Assembly: GCF_007049795.1 (NCBI RefSeq)
Contig: NZ_SCFY01000004.1
Span: forward strand, 124,001 to 188,000
DNA length: 64,000 nucleotides
Direction: 5' to 3'
DNA from: Ectopseudomonas mendocina
GTDB taxonomy: Bacteria; Pseudomonadota; Gammaproteobacteria; Pseudomonadales; Pseudomonadaceae
A program made the position numbers and the translations under genes. The notes under the pieces are model-generated. The model was not told where the DNA came from, ran no database searches, and was given only the letters and a program-made list of their open reading frames with translations. This document shows positions 34,385-41,634 of the stretch, one piece after another (positions within the stretch are counted from its first letter, which is position 1; each line of letters opens with the position of its first letter).

Positions 34385-35961
34385 GCCTGGACTCCTTCCA
34401 GATCCGCAACGATGGCGTCGATCTGCTTTCGCAGCTCCGTTTGCCTGGCAACGATGCCGCTGATTTTCTCGTTGAGCTCACGAATGTTTACCGCTTCGCT
34501 GGTGTCGGCCTGCTCGACATAGCTGGAGACGGCAATGTTGTAGCCGTTGGCGGCGATGTCGCCGTTCTCCACCCTGCGCGCGAAATGCTCGATGTTCTGG
34601 CGACCGGTAAATGCGTCGAGGATTTTCTGCTGGTGCTCGCGCAACAGCTTGTTCTTGTTGCCGCTGCGTACGAATAGGCTGGAGGCATCGATGAACAGCG
34701 TGGAGTTGTCGCGCTTGGACTTCTTCAGCACGATGATGCAGGTCGCGATGGTGGTGCCGAAGAACAGATCCGGCGGCAACTGGATGACGGCATCGACGTA
34801 GTTGTTGTCGATCAGGTACTTGCGAATCTTGGCTTCCGCACCACCGCGATAGAGCACGCCGGGGAATTCGACAATGGCGGCCGTGCCATTGACCGCCAGC
34901 CAGGCCAGGATGTGCAGGGTAAAGGCCAAATCCGCCTTGCTCTTGGGCGCGAGCACGCCGGCCGGAGCGAAGCGCGGGTCGTTGATCAGCAGCGGGTTGG
35001 CATCGCCCTCCCATTTGATCGAGTAAGGCGGATTGGAAACGATGGCCTCGAAGGGTTCGTCATCCCAGTGCGCCGGGTCGGTCAGGGTGTCGCCGTGGGC
35101 GATGTTGAACTTCTCGTAGTTCACGTTGTGCAGGAACATGTTGATCCGGCACAGGTTGTAGGTGGTGAGGTTGATTTCCTGGCCGTAGAAGCCCTGACGC
35201 ACCTTGTTGTGCCCCAGCACCTTGGAGAAGCTGAGCAACAGCGAGCCGGAGCCGCAGGCTGGGTCATAAACCTTGTTGACCTCCTTCTTGCCCACCACCG
35301 TAATGCGGGCCAGCAGTTCGGAGACTTCCTGAGGGGTATAGAACTCGCCACCGGACTTGCCGGCGGTGGAGGCATACATCTGCATTAGGTACTCGTAGGC
35401 GTCGCCGAACAGGTCGATGCTGTTGTCGGCAAAATTGCCCGAGCTGTTGCCCAGCGGCAGATCGCCGATGGCGTCGAGCAGCTTCACCAGCTTTTCGTTG
35501 CGCTTGGCCACGGTGGGGCCGAGCTTGCTGCTGTTGACGTCCAGGTCATCGAACAGCCCCTTGAAGTCGTCCTCGCTACCAGCGCCCAACGCCGAGGCCT
35601 CGATGACCTTGAACACTTTCGACAGGGTTTCGTTGAGGTTCGGGTCATGGCGGGCACGCTTGCGCACATTGGCGAACAGTTGCGACGGCAGGATGTAGAA
35701 GCCCTTTTCCTGAACCGTTTCGTAACGGCCCACGATAGCGTGGGCGTCTGCCAAATCGCTGTAGTCAAAATCCGCACTGCCCGCGCGGCGCTCCTGTTCG
35801 TTGAGGTAGTTGGTCAGGTTCTCCGAGATGAAGCGATAGAACAGCATGCCTAGAACGTAGGTCTTGAAGTCCCAGCCATCGACGCTGCCACGCAGGTCGT
35901 TGGCGATGCGCCAGATGGTTTTGTGCAGCTCGGCGCGTTCAAGATCTCTGGTGTTGCTCAT
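34381..35961 (-). CDS. hsdM: Type I DNA methyltransferase M subunit
   Basis: 526-residue N6-adenine methyltransferase subunit. The N-terminal helical domain reads ELHKTIWRIANDLRGSVDGW, with DFKTYVLGMLFYRFISENL. SAM motif I is VYDPACGSGSLLLSFSK and the catalytic motif IV is IVSNPPYSIKWEGD. The C-terminal helices (REHQQKILDAFTGRQNIEHF and the coiled end) contact HsdS. It is the first gene of the restriction operon. Methylation needs HsdS, so with hsdS broken the host may be unmodified at the original sites. It follows the WYL regulator with a 68-bp gap on the same strand. Confidence 0.95.
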   Translation of the reverse strand: MSNTRDLERAELHKTIWRIANDLRGSVDGWDFKTYVLGMLFYRFISENLTNYLNEQERRAGSADFDYSDLADAHAIVGRYETVQEKGFYILPSQLFANVRKRARHDPNLNETLSKVFKVIEASALGAGSEDDFKGLFDDLDVNSSKLGPTVAKRNEKLVKLLDAIGDLPLGNSSGNFADNSIDLFGDAYEYLMQMYASTAGKSGGEFYTPQEVSELLARITVVGKKEVNKVYDPACGSGSLLLSFSKVLGHNKVRQGFYGQEINLTTYNLCRINMFLHNVNYEKFNIAHGDTLTDPAHWDDEPFEAIVSNPPYSIKWEGDANPLLINDPRFAPAGVLAPKSKADLAFTLHILAWLAVNGTAAIVEFPGVLYRGGAEAKIRKYLIDNNYVDAVIQLPPDLFFGTTIATCIIVLKKSKRDNSTLFIDASSLFVRSGNKNKLLREHQQKILDAFTGRQNIEHFARRVENGDIAANGYNIAVSSYVEQADTSEAVNIRELNEKISGIVARQTELRKQIDAIVADLEGVQA

Positions 35962-36029
35962 GGTCAGTTAGTCACTCTAGGTTTTCGTGTTGCCGGATGC
36001 GTATGCGCATCCGACTTGTAGTCGTTCGC

Positions 36030-36914
36030 TCAGCCTGCTCGGTAACCGGGCGCCAGCACTGCTGTTTCCACTCCGTAGAGCAGCAGCGGATCTTTCAACC
36101 AAAGGCGGTACTCCGGATCACGCAGCCGATGATCCGGCGAACAATCAACGCTCCATTTGCGCAGCACGTAACCCGCCGTGGCACCGCGCAACCTCAGGCG
36201 CAGCACACCGTCGTGCATGCCGTAATCCATAGCGGTGATGTCCGGATACGGCTGGTCGGGGTGCGGCACCAGTTCGACTTCCAATATCCGGCTCCACTGG
36301 ACATCCTGCTCCGGTCGCTCGTGCTCAGCGACTGGAGACTCCATCAGCAGCTTCGGCCGCTTGATGCGCGTGACCACGAAATCCCGAAACGCACCGCGCT
36401 TGCGGTCATAGCCGCGCACGTGCCAGCGCAAGCCCGTATCGATGAGGGCAAACGGGACGATCTCCCGCTGGGTCTTGCCGCTGCGTAGGGAGTAGTACTC
36501 CACACGTAGCGGGCAACGGTGGTAAATGGCACGAGTCACGATACCCAGCGTGTCCAGATCCGGCTGATTAAGACGCCCGGACGTTACGCAGGAGACTCCC
36601 GGCGCACTGCTGGCCGGCTCGCCATCACCAAACCCCTCTGCCAGCCAGGCCAGCACCCGGTCAGCAGAGAAGGTGAAGATCGGACGGAACTCTTTGGTCG
36701 GCGTGTAGATTTTGCTGCTGCGGTCATACGCCAGGTTGTTGCCTGCCAGCTCACGATAGGTGGTGAGATCGCGCGTAGCGGCGGCGGTTTTAATGCCGAA
36801 GCGCTGAATCAGGTCCTGCCGGCCTATCTCTCCCACGAATCGCAGACGCAACTCCAGGTAGGCCAGGCGATCGCGCTGGGCTTGCGTTAGCTGCGAGAGT
36901 ATTTCAGTGGTCAT
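36030..36914 (-). CDS. WYL-domain transcriptional regulator (BrxR/CapW-like)
   Basis: 294 residues from ATG 36914; a GTG at 36962 would add 16. The N-terminal winged helix is LRFVGEIGRQDLIQRFGIKT, then AAATRDLTTYRELAGNN. A WYL domain follows (RCPLRVEYYSLRSGKTQREI, VPFALIDTGLRWHVRGYD), and a C-terminal WCX-like part (AMDYGMHDGVLRLRLRGATA). This three-part layout is that of BrxR and CapW, which repress BREX and CBASS defence loci until a nucleic-acid or nucleotide ligand is sensed. Here it lies immediately upstream of hsdM, so control of the restriction operon is the natural inference. Confidence 0.85.
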   Translation of the reverse strand: MTTEILSQLTQAQRDRLAYLELRLRFVGEIGRQDLIQRFGIKTAAATRDLTTYRELAGNNLAYDRSSKIYTPTKEFRPIFTFSADRVLAWLAEGFGDGEPASSAPGVSCVTSGRLNQPDLDTLGIVTRAIYHRCPLRVEYYSLRSGKTQREIVPFALIDTGLRWHVRGYDRKRGAFRDFVVTRIKRPKLLMESPVAEHERPEQDVQWSRILEVELVPHPDQPYPDITAMDYGMHDGVLRLRLRGATAGYVLRKWSVDCSPDHRLRDPEYRLWLKDPLLLYGVETAVLAPGYRAG

Positions 36915-37006
36915 GGTTGGACTGGTCGTGATTAAAGCCGGGGCAGCATAAATTGCGGTCACGGCACCCGCAATTAAAAATCATGAAAGCAGTATTTACG
37001 GATCAT

Positions 37007-37029
37007 TTTGATTCACAAAAAAAATCAAA
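37007..37029. promoter_or_regulatory. Candidate operator of the WYL regulator
   Basis: TTTGATT (37007-37013) and AATCAAA (37023-37029) form a perfect inverted repeat with a 9-bp spacer, 93 bp upstream of the WYL start and in the region shared with the divergent cyclase gene. It is a candidate dimer site by position only. Confidence 0.35.
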
Positions 37030-37157
37030 GCAGGCCACGCCGCCTCGCGCCCCGATACTAAGGTCGAGTTTGCACCTGTAGCGGCTAGGGGTATCCGCCG
37101 TGCAGTTATCCGCAAGCTGGTCGATAATCAGCACACTACTTCGTTATTGGTGCGCGC

Positions 37158-38192
37158 ATGGATCAGATTCTGTCTCTGCTCTCCGAGACCATTCCCAAGG
37201 CTCAAACCCTGGAGCAACTGACCCGCCCTTTGCTGGTGCTACTAAGCCAGTTAACAGGAATGGAGTCGACCTACTTGACGACCATCGACACTGAGCAAGG
37301 GGTACAACATGTCGAGTTCGCACGTAACGTCGGTGAAATGGTCATCCCTGAGGGTTTGACCGTCCCTTGGGCAGATACCCTGTGCAAACGGGCGCTAGAC
37401 GAAAACCGCATGTATTCGGATAACGTCGCCGAGTGCTGGGGAGACTCTGATGCGGCGGCAGCCCTGGGCATCAAAACTTATTTGAGCGCACCCATAAAAG
37501 CTCAGGATGGGCGCGTGCTGGGTACGTTCTGTGCCGCCAGCTCGACACGGGTAGCCAAATCCCCTGAAGTGGAGCCATTACTTCTGATGTTCGCCGGGTT
37601 GTTGAGCTATTCCCTTGAGCGGGAGCTGTTGGTACAGCGCCTGCAAATCGCTAACGCCGAGCTCTCAACATTGGCCCTTACTGACGCCCTGACAGGACTG
37701 GCAAACCGACGTGCCATTCTAGGTGACATCAGGCACTTGCTTGCCCTGGCTCACCGGGAAGATAAGTACGTGCTCGTAGCGGTCATCGACCTGGATGGTT
37801 TTAAGCTTATCAACGACACCCATGGTCACCTGGCCGGCGACCAGTTTCTTAGAAAAGTGGCCACACAACTGCAGCAAGCCCTCAGAACCAGCGACATTAT
37901 TGGCCGTACTGGCGGTGATGAGTTCATCGTGGCGGCCCTGGGGTCGGCCACAGGGGACACTGACGCTGAGCAAAGCATGCGACATGCCGCCGAGACCATG
38001 CAGGATCGCCTAACCCAGGCAACGGTTGGGCGATATGAGCTGGGCCACGAGCTTGCCACCATTCAATATGGCGGCGCGAGCGTCGGAGTCGTGGCAATTT
38101 CCCCTGACGGCACGCACCCAGACGAAGCCATCAGGCTGGCTGATTGTGAAATGTACAAGATCAAACAGCAGCGCAAACTTCAGAAGAGTTAG
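37158..38192 (+). CDS. GAF-GGDEF diguanylate cyclase (island copy 2)
   Basis: 344 residues, collinear without gaps with the copy at 20415 and about 73 % identical by hand count. The GAF domain has PEGLTVPWADTLCKRALDEN and AECWGDSDAAAALGIKTYLS. The GGDEF domain has the active GGDEF at 252-256 and I-site RTSD at 243-246, so synthesis of c-di-GMP with product inhibition is expected. Most differences lie in the linker at 125-200 and the C-terminal third, so the pair is an old duplication or two independent captures rather than a recent copy. It is divergent from the WYL gene. No clear Shine-Dalgarno is seen. Confidence 0.92.
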   Translation: MDQILSLLSETIPKAQTLEQLTRPLLVLLSQLTGMESTYLTTIDTEQGVQHVEFARNVGEMVIPEGLTVPWADTLCKRALDENRMYSDNVAECWGDSDAAAALGIKTYLSAPIKAQDGRVLGTFCAASSTRVAKSPEVEPLLLMFAGLLSYSLERELLVQRLQIANAELSTLALTDALTGLANRRAILGDIRHLLALAHREDKYVLVAVIDLDGFKLINDTHGHLAGDQFLRKVATQLQQALRTSDIIGRTGGDEFIVAALGSATGDTDAEQSMRHAAETMQDRLTQATVGRYELGHELATIQYGGASVGVVAISPDGTHPDEAIRLADCEMYKIKQQRKLQKS

Positions 38193-38557
38193 GGTAGTTG
38201 GATCCAACAACTCAGCCTGCGCGCATTAGAAGACCGCCCAACTTACCTGCACCAGCAGTTGGCCTCACTCGCTGGCTACCACCGCATGGCCACTATTGTT
38301 GAGAAAATGCGCGAGGACGGAACTCTGCGCAGACTGATGGGCCACTACCTTTCTGGCGAAGACTTGGAGCGCGCATTAGAACGCTGAGTGGAGTAGTGAC
38401 GGTCAATTGTTAGGGATGCCGACTGATAATGCCGTCGGAATCCCCCACGCTCCGTCATCCCGCAGCGCTCTCGTCAGTACTCGATTCCTGGCCGGGCCTA
38501 AAACTATCGGCCGGCCAGGATTACATGAGCATGACGCTCTTGCGCAGCAGGTAGCCA
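38193..38557. other. Intergenic region with gene remnant and two hairpins
   Basis: An open frame without an early start codon runs from 38196 to 38387. Its end from ATG 38286 reads MATIVEKMREDGTLRRLMGH and on to LERALER, and looks like the tail of a decayed helical protein. After it come two hairpins: GGGATGCCGAC (38413-38423) / GTCGGAATCCC (38434-38444) with one mismatch, and TCCTGGCCGG (38486-38495) / CCGGCCAGGA (38511-38520), perfect. Neither has a T tract. The remnant is not identified. Confidence 0.35.
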
Positions 38558-39256
38558 CTAGCCTCGACTGGTGCCGAATCCCCGCTGACGATCCCCGTAG
38601 GACTTGGTCGCTTTCTTACACAGGTAGCTGGCTCGTTTGAACAGATCATCCAGCTCATCGCCCTTGTCTCGACGCTTTACTCGATCGATTCGATACTCAG
38701 CATTCTTCGGGATGTGTACCAGCCCCGTCATCAGGTCGACTGGTAGCCCCAGCGCACCTGCCCAGGACTCCTCGATACGGCTGATCATGTTCACCCGGTC
38801 CGACCCCAGACGCCCAATGGTGTAGTAGGCATCGCGGTTCAACAGGATCAGTAGGTGGTAATGCTGCCTACCACCCTGACCGATCTCCCTCGACCAGACG
38901 TACCGTACTTTACAGCCACGAGCGTAGCGACGCTCAGCCACCTTCTCCTGGTGGTACTGGATCTTCTTCGTGAACGATTCGAAGAACCGGCTGATGACCT
39001 GGTTCGTATAGGCGTAGACGGGCAGCTCGATACCCTGAGGCAAACGGAGATCCACTCTGAAGGCCAAGACCCTCGGATACTCAGCCAAGGCCAGCTCGAT
39101 GGTGTGCTTGAGATCAGACAGGTACTCACGGATGTAAGGACCTTTGCCTTTCTGAATGGGAAAGCCTGCGAAGGTGTCGTCGTGGTGCAGGTGGAGGTTG
39201 TTATTGTCGGGATGGCGGAGTGGGTAACGCCGGGTGGTACCGGTGTCGTTGAACAT
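38558..39256 (-). CDS. YagK/YfjJ (inovirus Gp2-like) protein, probable replication-type protein
   Basis: 232 residues. The conserved centre is REYLSDLKHTIELALAEYPR followed by VLAFRVDLRLP, then YVWSREIGQGGRQHYHLLIL and RASYLCKKATKSYG. The HYH triplet after strand-like RQ and the later Tyr-x2-Lys resemble the HUH and Tyr motifs of rolling-circle Rep proteins, to which inovirus Gp2-type proteins are compared. It may therefore nick the element's DNA; that is inference. YfjJ lies near alpA in CP4-57, and here the AlpA gene is the next gene upstream on the same strand. Confidence 0.8.
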   Translation of the reverse strand: MFNDTGTTRRYPLRHPDNNNLHLHHDDTFAGFPIQKGKGPYIREYLSDLKHTIELALAEYPRVLAFRVDLRLPQGIELPVYAYTNQVISRFFESFTKKIQYHQEKVAERRYARGCKVRYVWSREIGQGGRQHYHLLILLNRDAYYTIGRLGSDRVNMISRIEESWAGALGLPVDLMTGLVHIPKNAEYRIDRVKRRDKGDELDDLFKRASYLCKKATKSYGDRQRGFGTSRG

Positions 39257-39845
39257 GGTTATGACCTCTATGGTTGAGTTTCATAAGCCATGCCTGCGGA
39301 GTTTTAATTTACCGGTTACCTTCTCCTGCCTGATCCCCCTCGGCTGGATGCCCGGTGACGTAGCTCATCCGTGATGAATGGGTACCTGGTCTCCCGTGGT
39401 GAACTGATCTGGTTGCTTGGTTGGTCGATGACTCTGGATGAGTCGAGTATTGATCACTTCGCCTAGTGGTTCAGTGTCAGATGATCACTCCCCTCCACGT
39501 GTATGGGATCTGGTCAGTGATGCCTGCCACTGCTGGGTTACGTGGGAACCCTTCGGGTAGTAATAGCTAGTAAAAGCATACTACCCACACCGCAACTGAC
39601 GACTCCGACTGACTCGGGAAAACCCATCCCGCACACCAAGCCGCAGCGGCATTTTTTGCTGAACCCGTATTCCGGAAAAAAACCAGATAGAAAGCCCATG
39701 GTGGACCGTTGCCTAGCCAGAGTCTGCCGGATCGATGGGGAGCAACATCGATCCGGCTTCCTGGCGAGTGCCGAGCAGCCTGAAGAAGCCACCCGGCATA
39801 AACGCCATGACCAGCCGTAGCCAGTCATGGCGCAGATGGTCATTT
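39257..39845. other. 589-bp non-coding region between alpA and yfjJ-like genes
   Basis: I see no convincing gene. It contains a perfect 12-bp hairpin GCCGGATCGATG (39726-39737) / CATCGATCCGGC (39746-39757) with an 8-nt loop and no T tract on either strand, and two TGATCACT copies (39451-39458, 39482-39489). This long, structured leader of a Rep-like gene could hold a replication origin or a regulatory RNA. Confidence 0.35.
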
Positions 39846-40076
39846 CTAGCTAGCCACACTCAGGTGGCCGGTGGCACGCACTGCTGCTCCCTCAGCCAGA
39901 TCGCGCTCCTCGATCCGCGCCAGAATCCAATCGTGCACCTCGCTGTCGACCCAGCCGACGCAACGGTCGCCCAGTGACACTGGCTTCGGGAAGGTGCCCT
40001 CTCCGATGTACTTGTAGATTGTCGACCGAGACAGGCCGGTCGAATCGATGACTTCTTTCAGGCGGATGATTCGCAT
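39846..40076 (-). CDS. alpA: AlpA-family excisionase/regulator
   Basis: 76-residue MerR-like winged-helix protein: IIRLKEVIDSTGLSRSTIYK, then YIGEGTFPKPVSLGDRCVGW and VDSEVHDWILARIEERD, the full AlpA pattern. In CP4-57, AlpA activates or assists excision by the P4-type integrase. With the integrase at the far end of the same element, it is the likely directionality factor here. It is cytoplasmic. It is divergent from the gene at 40472 across an AT-rich gap. Confidence 0.92.
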   Translation of the reverse strand: MRIIRLKEVIDSTGLSRSTIYKYIGEGTFPKPVSLGDRCVGWVDSEVHDWILARIEERDLAEGAAVRATGHLSVAS

Positions 40077-40471
40077 GAGCAGGCTCCTCTGTATGGCTCA
40101 GACGATCCGCAGGTGTCTTTTTTATTTACTGGATCACTGAAGCGCGAGCGCGCGTGTACGTGGGCTCCTGTCCTTTTCAAAGCCAGCGGTGCGGCACAAA
40201 TACCGGCCCTAAAGGAAGCGGGCAGCGCCCGCTCATCAGAGCCAACCATAGACCTGAAACCTACGCCTAGATATCTATCATCTCGAACGAGAGCAGGTAA
40301 AAACTCATGAAAACCTTAGAAAACCCAGTAAATACTCGGATTACACTGATTTATAAGTTCATAGATTGATTCTAGATTCAATCTATTTCTACTAAATAAG
40401 GGGTATAGGTCTGTCATTTTTTTGAGCTTGGTTTAAGCTATTTTCATTGTATTTTTTGAGTAGAAAAGTCT
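40077..40471. other. 395-bp AT-rich divergent promoter region
   Basis: No gene seen. The part at about 40300-40470 is strikingly AT-rich for this genome (runs such as TTTATAAGTTCATAGATTG) and probably holds the promoters of alpA and of the gene at 40472. I could not assign clear -35/-10 pairs. Confidence 0.4.
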
Positions 40472-41320
40472 ATGCCCGTACATGATCCAGACCTGCTTCA
40501 GAGCCTGATAGGCAAGACCAGCCGTCGCCAGGACATCTGGCTATGGCTTTATTTCAAGCAATTTGAAGAGGCAGATTTCGAGCTTGATACCTGCAACGGG
40601 CTGACTATGCGAAGCCACTTGGCCGGTTTCATTGAGAGCAAAGGAGGCGTCACTGCAGAACTAATTGCGGCCATGGACCGCTTCCTGGTGGACGTTGAAT
40701 GCCTGAAATGGATCAGCGGAGAAGAGAGGCAGACAAAATGGCTCGACCATAGAGTCAGGAGCATGACGCGACTAGGCGACCTCTGGAGCATCCCGAGACT
40801 GACAGGCAGAGATCTTCTGATCGGAGCAATTGATCTTTGGGAGGAAAGTGTCACCAACAAAACCACAGCACTTGAGAGCCTGCACCGTGACTGGGAGCGA
40901 CACAGGAACCAAGATCGCCAATTGAAGTGGTTTCAGGACGACAAAGAAGGGGTAGTACGCTGCAGATTCGCATGGGAGTGGCTGCAGAAAGACAGAGCTC
41001 TGGCATTGAGAATTCCACCCTCCTTTGAAAGCTACATTGAGCTGGTGATGTATTTTGACTCGATGGATCTCAGAGAGCGTGAGCTGAAAGACATCGCCCA
41101 GAGCATCCGTAGAAGCTGGAATCGCCAGAGGTATCTGGAAAAGCTGAAAGGCAAAAAGCAGTACAACTTCATCCTGTCTGAAGAGTCCGTTGAACTGCTT
41201 GACGAGCTAGCCAGAGCTAGCGGCCTGAAGCGGCCTCAAGTCCTTGAGAGGCTGATCAAGGCGGAAGCGGATAGAAGAGGCGACCTCGCACCAATCCACC
41301 CCCCATCAAATTCAGACTAA
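40472..41320 (+). CDS. Unknown island protein with probable C-terminal ribbon-helix-helix
   Basis: 282 residues, charged and Trp/Arg-rich, with GC content below that of core genes. The first 230 residues match no family I know (SLIGKTSRRQDIWLWLYFKQ; GDLWSIPRLTGRDLLIGAID). The C-terminal 45 residues (YNFILSEESVELLDELARAS, then GLKRPQVLERLIKAEADRR) have the strand-helix-helix rhythm of a ribbon-helix-helix DNA-binding domain. A role in binding the right end of the island, just beyond it, or in regulation is possible but only inferred. No good Shine-Dalgarno is present (AGTAGAAAAG). Confidence 0.6.
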   Translation: MPVHDPDLLQSLIGKTSRRQDIWLWLYFKQFEEADFELDTCNGLTMRSHLAGFIESKGGVTAELIAAMDRFLVDVECLKWISGEERQTKWLDHRVRSMTRLGDLWSIPRLTGRDLLIGAIDLWEESVTNKTTALESLHRDWERHRNQDRQLKWFQDDKEGVVRCRFAWEWLQKDRALALRIPPSFESYIELVMYFDSMDLRERELKDIAQSIRRSWNRQRYLEKLKGKKQYNFILSEESVELLDELARASGLKRPQVLERLIKAEADRRGDLAPIHPPSNSD

Positions 41321-41427
41321 GCAAAGAGGGCGGGTAGTTGCCAAGGTTGTCAGAGGAAGAGAGCCAGCCTCAGCATGCCCCCAAAGGAGCATCTGAGATC
41401 ATCTCCCCAGGGCAGCGACCCGCATAA

Positions 41428-41448
41428 GTGTGGGTCAAAGTGTGGGTC
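41428..41448. repeat. Tandem GTGTGGGTC repeats, right (likely integrase arm sites)
   Basis: Two GTGTGGGTC copies (41428-41436, 41440-41448) with the same 12-bp spacing as at 18967-18987; only one of the 21 positions differs between the two ends. They lie 57 bp inside attR. They are in direct orientation relative to the left set. Confidence 0.6.
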
Positions 41449-41504
41449 TACACAACAGACAGAAATAAAGAATTTTAAAATCAACAAGATACTTAATAAA
41501 AACA

Positions 41505-41532
41505 CCGGCCACAAGCCGGCTTTTTTATTGCC
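41505..41532. repeat. Right attachment site (attR) core of the island
   Basis: Exact copy of the 28 bases at 18836-18863. The hairpin stem is shortened here because the base before it differs (ACACCGGC instead of AAGCCGGC). Host sequence resumes after 41532, 102 bp before the wspA start. Confidence 0.8.
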
Positions 41533-41634
41533 TTTCACCAGGCAACCTGTACAAATTCGTTACACCCAGGCAAAACGGCAATGTGCCGGTATGCTGTAGT
41601 TGATGGGTAAATTGATCAGCCAAGGCACGTGGAT

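Noticed and set aside
20415..38192. The two cyclase genes as long direct repeats causing recombination or a composite element
   Set aside because: Protein identity is about 73 % and the flanking DNA differs, so they are diverged paralogues and not recent duplicated DNA.
39538..39843. Overlapping frames on both strands between alpA and the YagK/YfjJ gene (minus 39538-39843, plus 39542-39820)
   Set aside because: No ribosome site, no homology recognised, low-complexity composition; the region is better read as structured non-coding DNA.
41350..41538. Small frame on the minus strand across the right island border
   Set aside because: It runs through attR and the arm repeats and would be made of element and host sequence; the hydrophobic content comes from the T/A-rich terminator.
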